Assembly: GCA_023213315.1 (NCBI GenBank)
Contig: JAKCPI010002775.1
Coordinates: 124,001-188,000 of the forward strand
Direction: 5' to 3'
DNA length: 64,000 nt
Source of the DNA: Euborellia annulipes
Lineage: Eukaryota; Arthropoda; Insecta; Dermaptera; Anisolabididae
Under the pieces are notes generated by a model that saw only the letters and a program-made list of their open reading frames with translations, searched no databases and was not told the origin of the DNA. Below, piece by piece: positions 11,050 through 22,417 of the stretch. Within the stretch, counting starts at the first letter, position 1. Each line of letters begins with the position of its first letter. A program made the translations under genes and the position numbers.

Positions 11050-12430
11050 TAAATAATATATTGAATCATATCTCTCAAAGTTTTTAGTTTTAATCTAATC
11101 CATGTCGTTTTTTTTTTTTTTTTACTTTTTTTTATTATTATTGAATGTATTTCCAGTTGAGAAATTTTTTTTATTTTCACTTTTATAAAAGACCCTTGAG
11201 AAATTCTTTAGATTAAAGAAAGTAATTTTTTTTTTCAATCGATGGACCTATTTATTTATTTTTTTTTTTTTTGAATTTTAGTTTTTAACATATAATTTTC
11301 AGGTTAAATGAAAGGAATAATTAATCTAATTGGATAATGAGAGAACGAAAGAGAAACTAAGGGTGTGGGCTAAGTTGAGAAGTTATGAATGAGATTCAAC
11401 AGTTGCCGATGCGTAAGCAACAATTAAGCGATTAGTCTGCTTAAGTGTGCAAAACTAAGCATTTGGCAAGTATGCATAGCGTTTACTTAAGAGAATCGAA
11501 ATTTACCTGAATCTAGCCTATTTCTCATCCAAGGGTACATTTCATTTCATTTCCCAGCTAATAGCGACATTTCCGCCTGTATGATGAGATGGAATGGGAC
11601 ACCCTATGACAAGTATCACTTAATATTAGATCTTGGCAAAATGACACCTTATTTAGTTATCTCCTCGGGATGGTTGTGTCAAGTGAATTTATATTATAGC
11701 TGGGAATATAGAGGCAATCGTGTCTGCAAATGAATCATGCCGGTGTGAACTTAATCGAAAAATCTAAATGGAAAGGAACCTTAGAATTTTTTTTTCCAAG
11801 ACATCTAAGATTTCTTCTATTAGAAAAGTTTTGCAAATAAAATACATCTACAAAATAATTGTCCTTTTTAAAGAAAAAGCATACAATATGTTTATTAAAG
11901 CTTTTGTGGTTTATTGTTATTATGGAGGTTTTTAGTTATAGACCACATTTTGTTATTAAAATACTGTACAAAGTTTCGATTACTTATTCCGCAGTCGTTT
12001 TCAAGTACTGTCCACTTGCTCCGACTCAAGTGAACTAACCTCTAAAGGACGCCTACGTGAAGTTAGTAGCATTTTACATGCAATGAAGTTGACAGCATAT
12101 ATTCCTAATCATTCCCATGAAGTTAGACACCATCATCAAAACATAAAATGATCAGTGTCTGACCCACCGCTCATAGGTTCGCCATCACTGGTCTAGATTC
12201 TACTTAAAATCATGTTTACTGAAAGATAGGCAACCAATATGACTTTAAGAGATTTTTCCGTTTAGGTTGCCTATCTTCCAGCAACCAAATACGAATTAAT
12301 ATACCCAACGAATGGAATTAATTTATATTATTAAGTTGTTATTAATTTGTTATTAAAATTAAAACGTAATTTAATTTATTTAAAAGTATAAAAATAGATT
12401 TTTTTCAAATTATATCTTGGAATAATTAAA
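11050..12430. other. Unassigned interval
   Basis: T-rich tracts (11105-11280), then mixed sequence. The stretch 12090-12130 (ATTCCCATGAAGTTAGACAC) recurs near 63337, and GAGGTTTTTAGTTATAG near 11925 recurs at 63250, so 11920-12140 is a diverged relative of the repeat ending at 63360. No gene seen. Confidence 0.4.
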
Positions 12431-12443
12431 ATTAAATTATTGT

Positions 12444-12903
12444 ATGATTGAATTTTGCCAAATTGGCATGCCCCTATCTCCCAACAATTCCGAGTTACAC
12501 TTCTGGCCTACATTAGTACATTTCATGGTTAGTAACCTCACGAAAGAACAGTACCCTAGCTTTTATTGTTCGTGCGATATTCAATTTTTTTCAGACAGCA
12601 GTTTTTTTACAAAAACCCGATTTGCGGCTAAACGGTTTGTTTTAGAACACATTGATAAAATTGGCGGTAGAATCCAAATATGCAATAATATACAGAGTGT
12701 TCCATTTAAAAATACATAACTTTGATATGGACCACCCTGTATATGAAGTGCAATTGGAACAAAATATTTTAAATTTGTATTTCAGTAGGCCCCACATTAT
12801 GCACGATCAACAAACTTTAAAAATGTCCGTTAATAAGCCAACAATATTCCGTCCACGCACTATTGGCCCACCCGGTATATTTAATATATATTTCAATATA
12901 TAA
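12444..12903 (+). other. Weak ORFs around a small CCACCCTGTATA inverted repeat
   Basis: Two overlapping ORFs (91 and 83 residues) without recognisable domains. At 12690-12743 ATACAGAGTGTTCC faces GGACCACCCTGTATA, resembling the ends of small mariner-type MITEs. The ORFs cross this repeat, which argues against them being genes. Confidence 0.25.
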
Positions 12904-13960
12904 GAAGAAAAACCCAAGAGTTGGAAAATTATGGGAGATTCTTTCAAATTAAAAGAAGAAAAAATTATCTGAAATATTACTTAAAAAAGAACGAGTTAAA
13001 AAAAAGAACGTTTTTTCTGCTGATTTTGTTTTGGACGCAAAATATATTTTATTTTTCTTTCATTTTTACTGAAATGGTAGATATATATTTGATTAGAGAC
13101 CGGAATTTATCAGCCGATATCCGCCCAGCGGATGTTCGTACTGTACATATAAATTTTTCAAACTTTTATAACTTGAATAACGGGTAGTTAACCTTATAAT
13201 AAATTTTTTTCTCAAAATAAATAATTTTTATACTACATCTTGATATCTATAGCCTACTTTAGATATCATTTAATGATAATTTTACTCTAAAGTTCAAGTT
13301 TTTATAGATGAAAAAAAAAAAAAAAAATTTCCAATTCGTTTGAGCAATTTTAAATATTACTCATTAAAAACTTTTTATATTAATAATAGATGAAATAGAA
13401 ATTTTTTTTTTAAACATTAAAAGAGAACTCATTCTAGAAATAGATGAAACTCTAACGTCGCTTTTTCATTTTCCCTTTTTTAAGTGGTTTATTTTTTGAA
13501 AACATCTCAACAACTCAAAGCAATTCTTCGTTTATTTAATGATTCTCTCTCTTTCTTTTTCTTTCAATTGCAGTGGTTTTCAACCATTTATAAGTCGCAC
13601 CCCATCCTCCATTAAAAATAATGGCATGCCTATCTGCCCCTGTTTTATAAAAGAGAAGACTGAAAGCAGGTTGAATTTTATATCATTTCATATTCTTTTT
13701 ACTTTATTTTACTAATGCTATCCGCGCCGCCTTCCTTTGGCGGGCTTCGCCACCCTAGACCCCCTCAGCTGACTCGGGCCCCCCTGCGACGGGCCCTCGC
13801 CTTTTCTTAATTATGAAAAAAAAATTATCATTACTATTACAATCCAGTGCCGGTTTGAGGATTTATTTACATTCATAGAATAGATAAATGCAATGAATAT
13901 ATAAATATTTCTCTATACATTTCCTATGGGAGAAATCGTAACTTTAAGAATTAATAACTC

Positions 13961-14935
13961 AAAAAATCTGGTTTGACTGGCGCACAGCACACAACTTTCT
14001 CTTACCCTTCGGTAAGAGAAAGTTGTGCACCGTGCTGGTCACACCAGATTTTTTGTGTCGAGATATATTTAGTTTCCCATAGCACCTTAGTTTCAAACTT
14101 GCATTTTAAATGTTGATTGCTTGAAATAAACTATGGTTATTTTTCAAAATTTTAATCTCATATTTGGACATTTTATACACAATATAGATTCGTAAATAAA
14201 TACAAAATTTCATAAGAATTGGAAAAAAAAATTTTAAATGCGTAAAAAGTTCCAAAGGGGACCCCCTTTTGAGTCGAAATTAACATACAAATCCCTATAG
14301 GAAATTAACATTGGCCAAATGCGAAGATAAGGTAGAAAAATTTAAAACGCGTAGAAAGAGAGAAGATAGTTTTGTGAGAGAGAGAGATATGTTTTCTCCG
14401 AAAAAAAAATGGGCGTTTAAATAATAATTGATTTTTAATCTAATAAAAAGAAAAAGATTTAAATTCGGTTACCATGGCAACCATTTATTTCTCCTATCTT
14501 TCCTATGAAGCACAAGAGTAAAGTGTGCTTCAAACAATTTTGAGGGCAAAACGAGAATATACATTTGAAAGAGCATCTAAAAAATAATTGATTTTTGAAT
14601 TTTAATCAAAATCGTTAGAGCGAATTTTGAGAAAATCGAAAAAAACTGAAAAAGTACATCAGTAAAGTCCCGGGGGTGTTTAACTTAAATATAAAATTTC
14701 AACCTCATAGCTCAATTCCTTCATGCTTAAAATTGAACACACACACACACAGACACACACACAGACAGACAGACAGACAGACAGACCATGTCGCGAAAAC
14801 CACTTTTTTGGATTCAGGGGACCTCAAAACGTGAAGATCCATCAAAATCTCGACATCGAATTTTTGACATGAAACCAATACTTTCTCTCTATATATATAT
14901 TACATATATACATAGGTAAGAGAAAGTAAAAATTA
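13961..14935. mobile_element. Full-length family A element (hairpin-ended, Helentron-like)
   Basis: About 975 bp. One end (AAAAAATCTGGTTTGACTGG) forms a long hairpin: CACACAACTTTCTCTTACC, a 5-base loop, then the complement to about 14048. The middle contains CCATGGCAACCATT, AGAGCATCTAAAAAAT and a CA/CAGA microsatellite. The far end is TACTTTCTC...ATATAGGTAAGAGAAAGT. The 13-mer ACTTTCTCTTACC thus occurs near both ends in inverted form. Comparison with 57915/57916 shows insertion between C and T with no visible target duplication. Hairpin ends, subterminal inverted repeats, a central microsatellite and no duplication are typical of Helentron-type non-autonomous elements; this assignment is inference. 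Confidence 0.75.
14737..14787. repeat. CA and CAGA microsatellite
   Basis: A run of CA followed by CAGA repeats inside family A; the same position carries CA/CAGA or TCTG repeats in other copies. Confidence 0.95.
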
Positions 14936-15084
14936 TAGGAGTTTCGGAATTTCCAGTAATCCCTAGAAAGTTCTCTTTAAGAATAAAAAATTTCGTTTCA
15001 AAATTCCAATGGGAAATTGCACAAATAGAGCGTGATAGACAGACGGAGAGACAGATAGACAGACAGACGGACGTTAGCGAATTA

Positions 15085-16395
15085 TATATATAGATATGTA
15101 ATAAATAAATAATAATATATAAAAAGAAAATATTGTGATCTCTTTAAAAATGTTGAAGGAAATACACGTTTTGAGGCTACCTGAGTTCAAATAAAGTCTG
15201 TGTGAACAAAATATCTTAAGAATGAAAGAACATACAAAGATCAAATTTGATATTTAAGTAGGCCTAATGGAATGCAACTTATAAAGAGTAGTATTATTTT
15301 TTTCATTTTCTAAAAACCTGCTCTAACAATTTTGATTAAAATTCATAAATGATGCTATTTAAAAATTCATAAACTCCCCTCCGCCCAAATTGTTTGTATT
15401 ATTACTAGCTGCGGTAGGGTTGCCTCAGTCAAATCACCCTTTATTTTTGTATATTTTAGATAATTGAAAAATGTCATTGTATGATATCTTCAATCAAAGC
15501 CAAAACATATCTTTAAAGAAAAAAAGTGTATTTCCATCAAAGAATTTTTCAGATGATCACAATACTTTCTCACTATAAATTACAAGGAAAAGTAAAAATA
15601 TTGGATGCATTTTTTCTAATCTATTCTGAAAAACTACACCCAGACATGAAAATCCTTATAATAAAATGATTATCCAGAATTTTAAAAAATTTAGAAAACT
15701 TATACAGAAGCGACGAGGGATTTGGATTTTATATAAAATTTTATTTGATTAGAATAGTATACTCTCTCTCATAAAAAATCGGACATCTTCTAGCTATATA
15801 ATACCACTTTCTGGAAAACAATCCGAAATCAAAATTGCGTCTTTTCTTTTCTTTATTTCATATTTGTTTTCCTTTATGAAAAAAAAAAAAAAAAAAAAAA
15901 TAAGAAGCCTTTTGATATTTATTGTGAGTGCGTGGGAGAATTTCGCGCACAGATTCAGCAATTGAAAAGAAGAATTTATATTGGCTAATTAATAATAATA
16001 ATAAAAAAAATACATCTCGATAAATTCGATTTATACTAACTGACTATCAATTAAAATAATTGATTCACCATGAAAGGCAAATAAAAGTGGGCCTTAAATT
16101 TATATCATACATATTCCGATAGATTTTTTATGTAATTTATTTTGAAATAAATTTACTGGGAAAGAATAAAATATCATTCAAGTAAAAACTTCTTGTTTAC
16201 ATGTTTTAATGGCAGGTTTTTATTTATTTAAGGTCTTTCTTTGGCATCTATGGCTGTTTAGACTCCGTTCCTATATATTTAAATTTTTGGTAGCCAAAAA
16301 ATTAGCCATTTTCTAAAAGACAAAATTGATTACAAATTTTTTTTATATATAAAATATATTTTTAAAAGATTAAATAAAAAAGTAATCTTAACATA
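15085..16395. other. Unassigned AT-rich interval
   Basis: Includes a diverged family A fragment (15160-15360: ATACACGTTTTGAGGC, GATTAAAATTCATAAA) and an A run at about 15879-15900. No gene seen. Confidence 0.45.
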
Positions 16396-16404
16396 AACTC
16401 AAAC

Positions 16405-16642
16405 CATAGGCGTAGCCAGGGGGGGGGGTTTGGGGTTCAAACCCCCCCCCCATGGGACCCAAGCCATGACTAGATATTTAATACAAATTATATTTCACAT
16501 AGGGTAAGAGAAAGTAAAATATAATAATTTACTCTAGCTAAAAAAACAAACCAAAATGATTTATAAAAACCCTAAAATAATCTTAAATTTTTGAAAAAAG
16601 TTTCTTGATCACCCCCATCAAAAATTTCTGGCTACGCCAATG
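16405..16642. mobile_element. hAT MITE, 8-bp duplication ACTCAAAC
   Basis: Begins CATAGGCGTAGCCAGGGG and ends TTTCTGGCTACGCCAATG. Target duplication ACTCAAAC at 16397-16404 and 16643-16650 is exact. The interior contains AGGGTAAGAGAAAGTA, an end fragment of family A, and is the reverse of the interior of the copy at 41843-42099. Confidence 0.92.
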
Positions 16643-16654
16643 ACTCAAACACAT

Positions 16655-17400
16655 ACTCTTATATCAAATAACACAGATGGAAGATAACGTCACTCAAGTG
16701 AGATTTTGGTGTGTGACCCCCCTCAATTCGGACCCGGTTAGAACCCTAGTCAGTAAACACAAGTCCTGTCTCGGTGTGATCGCACCTTAATAAAAGTCGG
16801 ATCGGTTTAGCTCCTACTTCCTCCAAATTAGCCATTTGGGTTGCCTATCTTCAGTCAAGCTGCTTTCTCTGTTATTACAATATAATTAAGATCTTGAAAT
16901 TGTTAATTTTATACTGTCTACATTAAATTTATTTTATTCTTATCAATTATTTTATTTGTTAACGTTAAATGGTAACTAAATAATTGAAGTAACGAGATAG
17001 GCAAATAATTAACGTTCAATGTAATTAATTAATTTTATTTTTGCCAAAGCTTCCTATTCCATTCCCTTCATCTAATCTTGTCATCTTCCTTATCTCTCTC
17101 TTTCCTACCTCCCTCCCTTCCCTGCCTCCTTAAAAGTCGTCTTTTTTTTCTTTTCTCTTTTTCGAAGGAATGTAATCATCATCATTCCAAAAGATTTCGT
17201 CCCCATTAAACTAATGTATATTGAACGCTATTTTCTTTTTCTAGAATTAGAAAAAATAAAATGTTAATGTTGAGTAATTTGTTTACGATTATAGATTTTT
17301 CGTCTACAGGTGTTTATTATTATATCAATACAAAAGAACATTTACTATATTTTCTAATATGGTACTTGAGAAATTTGATATTCTTAAAAGAAGTATTTAA
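16655..17400. other. Unassigned interval
   Basis: Mixed sequence with a pyrimidine-rich block (17045-17165). An ORF at 17261 runs into family A and is chance. No gene or repeat end recognised. Confidence 0.4.
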
Positions 17401-17403
17401 AAA

Positions 17404-17985
17404 AGATGGTATGACTGGTCACACAGCACATAACTTTCTCTTACCAAAGTTCTCTAGACAAGTTGTGTGCTTGTCACACCAGTTTTTTTGTGTCGATTTC
17501 CGTTCAAAGATGTGAAATTTATAAACATCGGAAAATATTTATATTTTGTTGTCATGACAACCTTTTCTCTTATCTTTTCTATGAAGTACAAGAGTAAAGA
17601 GGTCTTAAAATGATTTCAAAGGGCAAAATGAGAATATATATTTTAAAGAGTATCTAAAAAAAATAATTGATTTATGAATTTTAATCAAAATCGTCAGAGC
17701 GAATTTTGAGAAAATTGAAAAAAAAAAAAAACAACTGAAAAAGTGCATCAGTAAAGAACTAATACTTTTTGGCTGATTTTGTTCAAACATTTCACGTGCC
17801 AGGGGGGTGCCTAACTTGAATATAAATTTTCAATCTCCTAGCTCTTTTTGTTCTTGAAATATTTTGTTCAAAGACAGACCATGTTGCGAAAACAACTTTT
17901 TTGAACGCAGGGGACCTCAAAACGTGTATATCCATCAAAATTTCGACATCAAATTTTTGACATGAAAGTGAGAAAAAGTAAAAAT
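17404..17985. mobile_element. Family A copy, about 580 bp
   Basis: Hairpin end (GGTATGACTGGTCACACAGC, then the complement to about 17480), AGAGTATCTAAAAAAA, GTAAAGAACTAATACTTTTTGGC, and far end CGACATCAAATTTTTGACATG then GAGAAAAAGTA. Shorter and more diverged than the 13961 copy; the microsatellite is missing. Confidence 0.8.
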
Positions 17986-18550
17986 ATTAAATCAGAAGCT
18001 ACAGCAATGCCCAATAATCAGGGTTTCATTTATCAGATTTGAAATTTGCTAATACATTTTTACTTTATACTTAAAAAAAAAAAAAAAATTAAAATAATTT
18101 TCTGAAAAATTTTAAATTAAAAAAGTAGACATTTTTTGATTTCACTCTAGATGAGTCCATTAAAAAAAAATTTATATATTCATAAATAAACGGTGAAAAT
18201 GAAATTTTTTATTACATTCAGTAATTCATTTTTGAAAGTGATATTCTCTCATTAATTTGTTTATAGCAGCAATTTATATTAAAAAAAAAAAAAAATTAAT
18301 TGGTTAGAAGAATAAGAGAAAAATTGAATAAATTTGTAAATAAAAAAAAAATAAAATAAAATAAAAGCTTTTGATTATTGTGAATACACATTGCAAATAA
18401 TAAATAAAAATATATATATATTTATTTTTATGAATCCGTAAAGGGAGGTCAAAACCCTCCTTAGAGATTATCGGGTGTGGAATTATTTTAATATTCAAAA
18501 TTTTATAATAACAGATAGTAAAAAAAAAAAAAAAAAAAAAAAAATAGTTA

Positions 18551-18622
18551 CTGCCAGGAATCGAACCACTCATCTACCGATTTGTTATCAGCATGTCCTA
18601 CTACTAGACCACAGCACCGCAT
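18551..18622 (-). repeat. tRNA-Ile-like SINE head or tRNA pseudogene
   Basis: On the minus strand GGTTCGATTCC (complement of 18557-18567) is a perfect pol III B box. Upstream, GTGGTCTAGTAGTAGG resembles an A box, and CTGATAAC resembles an Ile anticodon loop. The T stem (AGTGG against CCTGG) does not pair well, so a functional tRNA is unlikely. An A/T homopolymer (18521-18544) follows directly, as in SINEs. Confidence 0.5.
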
Positions 18623-18629
18623 TCGACTA

Positions 18630-19380
18630 AGCAAAATTCGTCATATTATTTTTACTTTTTATTATAAAATTCTTAAATTTAAATTCGCCTACGCTTTTAT
18701 GTATATTTATTCTCATTTTTATTTTATAAACAAATAAAAATGATCATAAAATGAAAAGTATTCTTTTATAAACGTTATTTTGGTTTTTTTTTTAACCCCC
18801 CATTTATTCTATATATAGTATCACTAATTAATAGAATCTGATTAAGGTTTAGAATTTTAATTTTTCAATTTTACAGTCATAAAAAATGATTTTTAGAAAG
18901 GCTTGAAAGTTGCTATTATTAAAAAGATAATTTTTATTAAAATAAGTATGTTGAAAAGTTAAAAGTTTGTGAGGAGAAAAGGGTTTGGTGGGGGGTAGAT
19001 TACCCTAAGCTTAAGATTAAGATAAGATCGAAAATCGAGAGTTGAAAATCCACCCTCGTTCAGAGGGAGCTTCCTTTTCTCTCTGTCTCCTCTTTATTCA
19101 GTTCGGATGAATAAATTAGTAGGTTTAATGAATTAATTTGCATTTATTCAAGACATTTACTATAATAGCATTTACTATGGCCAATGAAAGAAAATACTTC
19201 ATTTTATATAATGAATAGAGAAAAGAGAAAAATTGAGAAGTAACCAATTATTTTACTATTAGTCTGGATTTGTTTATATTGATGTGTAAGTAGTAAACTG
19301 ATATGAAAATTATTTTACTGGCGGATTGCTGAGAACTTTGGGAGTGATATAGAAAATAAATTATTTCGACCACATTTTAT
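18630..19380. other. Unassigned AT-rich interval
   Basis: No ORF, splice-bounded exon or repeat end recognised. There is a purine-rich GGGTTTGGTGGGGGG tract near 18980 and pyrimidine tracts near 19070. Confidence 0.4.
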
Positions 19381-19384
19381 AGGT

Positions 19385-19655
19385 TAAGTATTTATGATAA
19401 GATTTAAACTTTCCACCGTTAATTCTCGTTGAAACATTTTGTAAATTAAAATTAAATATACAAATTAAACATTAGGTTATTTGTTTCAAAAGTTTTATTA
19501 ATTAAAAAATTAACACTTGATACGTATTTCGACTTCTGATGATGACAAGAAATTGTCGAAATACGTATCAAGTGTTAATTTTTTAATTATTAAAACCTTT
19601 GAAACAAATAACCTAGTGTTTAATTTGTATATTTAATTTTAATTTAATAAGTATT
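19385..19655. repeat. Intact foldback repeat containing a hammerhead
   Basis: Inverted arms share AACATTAGGTTATTTGTTTC on the left (about 19468-19490) and its complement on the right (19598-19625). The inner arms TTAACACTTGATACGTATTTC/GAAATACGTATCAAGTGTTAA surround a hammerhead core. It is the uninterrupted relative of 1340-1985. Confidence 0.85.
19531..19574 (+). ncRNA. Hammerhead-ribozyme-like motif with 4-bp self-complementary stem III
   Basis: CTGATGA at 19536-19542, one extra T, stem II GACAA/TTGTC (19544-19557), GAAA at 19558-19561. Then AUAC:GUAU (19561-19568) forms stem III with no loop, followed by cleavage-site C (19569). Stem I is ACTT (19532-19535) with AAGT (19570-19573). All core positions of a type I hammerhead are present. 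A loopless stem III suggests action as a dimer, as described for minimal hammerheads in Penelope-like elements. Confidence 0.7.
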
Positions 19656-20064
19656 TATGATTTTATTGAAAATACATTTACATTTAATGAGAACGCAAAG
19701 CTTTAATTAATCTGAAATAAATTTTGTTGCTCGAACGCTCTATTTTTGACTAACATGGCCCCTAAAAGTCCAAACATTGTGAGATTTTAATTTCGAGTAA
19801 TAATCAATTAGAAAAGTTAACCACTCTTATTTTTAGGGGGATGGGAAGCATAATTTATTGAGAAACCGGTTGATTTTTATTAATAATTGAAAAGTAACAG
19901 CATATAAATTAATTATTCTGATTCAAAGGGCCACAATTTAAAAAAAAATACTGGAAATCATTAATTCGTAACAAGAGGTTAAAAAAAATTTTTCGAACTC
20001 TATAAAAAACTTTTTGGTCTGAAATTTTTTTTTTTTTTTAATAAATCCACATATGGAATTTTTT

Positions 20065-20622
20065 ACTTTCTCTTACCTCTATATAGAGAGAGAAAGTAGC
20101 CTATTTGCTTCATGTCAATAATTAGATTTTGATGGATATACACGTTTTGAGGCTCCCTGAATCCAAAAGAGTGGTTTTCGTGACATGGTCTGTCTGTGTG
20201 TGTGTTCAATTTAAAGCATGAAGGAATTGAGCTACGAGGTTTAAATTTTATATTTAAGTTAGGCACCCCCCTGAAGCGTGAAACTAAGGTTTTAATCAAA
20301 ATCGGCCAAAAAGTACTAGTACTTTACTTATGTACTTTTTCAGTTTTTTTTTTCCGATTTTCTCAAAATTCGCTTTGATTTAGATTAAAATTCATAAATC
20401 AATTATTCTTTAGAAGTATATTCTCATTTTGCTGTTTGAACCACACTTTACTCTTGTACTTCATAGGAAAGATAGGAAAATTGGTTACCATGGTAACAAA
20501 ATATAATTAAATATAAATGTTTATAAATTTTATATTTTGTATCGGCGGGAACAAAATATATATCGACACAAAAAATCTAGTGTGACAAGCACAGTTCACA
20601 ACTTCTCTTACCAAGGGTACTC
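20065..20622. mobile_element. Family A copy, reverse order
   Basis: Starts TACTTTCTCTTACCTCTATAT with a short hairpin to GAGAAAGTA, then TTAGATTTTGATGGATATAC, TCTGTCTGTGTGTG, AGTACTAGTACTTTAC, GGTTACCATGGTAAC, and ends in the partial long hairpin at about 20580-20620 (TGTGACAAGCACAG). Confidence 0.85.
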
Positions 20623-20788
20623 TCTTTAAAAAAAAATTCCAAGATGAGAATCTAGTTTTTTTACCTTCTAAATAAAATATTTCAAAATATATCTACGGGA
20701 TTATAAATTTTAAATTGAAATGTTTAAAACAATAAAATGATTGTCTTCTGCTGAAATATAAATTCCATTGATTTATTTATTTAACTTA

Positions 20789-20830
20789 CAGAAACTAGTT
20801 TCGAGAACATTTGTCCTCTTCATCAGTCTG
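20789..20830 (-). ncRNA. Hammerhead-ribozyme-like motif (left arm)
   Basis: Identical in sequence to the plus-strand copy at 20973-21014, read on the minus strand. Confidence 0.65.
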
Positions 20831-20972
20831 ATATACAATATTTTACATGAAAATTACATGACGAAATCTATCTATATATCTATAGTATATCTATATCTAT
20901 CTATCTATAGTATATATATATAGATATATAGATAGATTTCGTCATGTAATTTTCATGTAAAATATTGTATAT

Positions 20973-21014
20973 CAGACTGATGAAGAGGACAAATGTTCTC
21001 GAAACTAGTTTCTG
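20973..21014 (+). ncRNA. Hammerhead-ribozyme-like motif (right arm)
   Basis: Stem I CAGA (20973-20976) with TCTG (21011-21014). CTGATGA at 20977-20983, an extra A, then stem II GAGGAC/GTTCTC with an AAAT loop. GAAAC at 21001-21005, a two-base TA, then GTT (21008-21010) with the predicted cleavage after the last T. All invariant core bases are present. Confidence 0.7.
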
Positions 21015-21332
21015 TAAGTTAAATAAATAAATCAATGGAATTTATATTTCAGCAGAAGACAATCATTTTATTGTTTTAAACATTTCAATTTAAAATAAAA
21101 AATCCTGCTAATCTCGGCAAACATAACCTTTCGGATTATAAATTGTAAACAATTAATTAAAATAAATATCTTTTCGCCAAATTTGAGATTGTAAATTTAA
21201 AAAAAAAAGTTTCCCCTGAAAATGATTGACCCCAATATCAATACTTGAAATAACATTGTGTCAAAATATAAAAAAGCAGTAACACTCTAACAGTCTTCAT
21301 TCACTAATTTAGCATATAATTTATGTTAATTT

Positions 21333-21584
21333 TAAGCGTACAAGTATTACGTAACGCAATTTTTGAAGATTTTTGACCCCCCCCTCCCCCATGTAACGCG
21401 CCGTAACATTTTTCTGGACCCTCCCCCCCTAGACGTTACGTAACGCTCAAGTGGCCATTTTTATCTAAACGTCACAATTATGTTGGGCAAAGTATCGGAA
21501 AGTCGCTAAAATACCAGTTACGTAACGCGTTGTTCAACCCCCTCCCCCAAATTGCGTGACGTAATACTAGTACGCTCCCTCATT
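21333..21584. mobile_element. TIR element with TTACGTAACGC ends
   Basis: Left end GCGTACAAGTATTACGTAACG and right end CGTGACGTAATACTAGTACGC are inverted. The interior repeats TTACGTAACGC beside C-rich tracts (CCCCCCTCCCCC). About 250 bp and non-coding. No target duplication determined; superfamily unknown. Confidence 0.65.
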
Positions 21585-21589
21585 AAGTT

Positions 21590-22415
21590 ATAGAATAAGC
21601 TTACAACCCTTTATTGTTAGAAGTCAATGATAACCTCACTATTTCAAATTTTATTTTTGTTTAGTGTGTTTTTGAGTTGACAGGCAATTTATTTTATTAT
21701 GTGGGGATGTTGGTCAAAAGAAAATTGTTATATTATGCACTTGCGGGTGCTTTGCTTTTTTTTTCCTTCTTGTGATCTTTAAGAGAATACACTCAGAAAT
21801 TAAAATTGATGAGAAGGATCGTGATTTTTTTTAAAAGAAAAATGATTCTTTAGAGACTATTAAAACTTTTCGTTTAAAAACATGACTGTCTTAAAACTTT
21901 TTCATTCTTTTTTTTTACTTTACCAGTCTTACGAATTAGCCAAATTAGATCGCGATATCAATTCCCGAACTTTTTTTTTTTTTTTGTAAAATTTTTGTTT
22001 ATTTATTTTTAAATAATCTTTATAAAAGTAAATAAATAATTTGTATGTTTCCCCAACCTCTTTTTATTTCTCTCTGGATTTCGTAGATCTGTTGGAATTT
22101 TTTATGTACCAAAAGAACATTCTGATGGTCTTTACAAAAATAGAATCATTCAGAAATTCTCTTTAACAGAAAAGAATTAATTTTTGATTATCTTAAATTT
22201 CCATTAGACTGTAGTATAAAAAGAGAATTATTAATCATTTAAAAAAAATAATTGAATAAATCGTGTAATTTTTTTTACAAATAAAAAACAAAAATTGAAT
22301 TTTTAGTTCTGAATAAAAATAATTAGACAGACAATCTAGGTTTATCTAAGGAATACTGAATTAGGTTAATAAACCGCAATAAATAAATAAAAATTAAATA
22401 ATAAATTTCTTATAT
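21590..22415. other. Unassigned AT-rich interval
   Basis: Long T tracts and ordinary AT-rich DNA. No ORF of interest, no repeat ends recognised. Confidence 0.45.
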
Positions 22416-22417
22416 AA

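Larger units (their letters stand above)
13600..15080. repeat. Family F repeat, split by family A
   Basis: The sequence 13760-13960 (GACTCGGGCCC, CTTTTCTTAATTATG, ATCCAGTGCC, TTCTCTATACATTTCC) and 14936-15000 (GGAGTTTCGG, TAATCCCTAGAAAG) is contiguous in the copy at 57700-57970. The two parts are separated here only by the family A element at 13961-14935. Confidence 0.85.
20708..21095. repeat. Near-perfect foldback with two hammerheads
   Basis: The arms (about 165 bp each) look identical in inverted orientation, from TTTTAAATTGAAATG at 20708 to its complement ending at 21095. They enclose a CTATCTATATAT loop region. Each arm holds one hammerhead-like motif facing outward. The near identity points to a recent origin or an assembly artefact. 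Confidence 0.9.

Noticed and set aside
12444..12903. Two plus-strand ORFs as a gene
   Set aside because: They run through a small MITE-like inverted repeat and show no domain or splice signals.
18551..18622. Functional tRNA-Ile gene
   Set aside because: B box is perfect but the T stem and acceptor stem do not pair; better explained as a SINE head.
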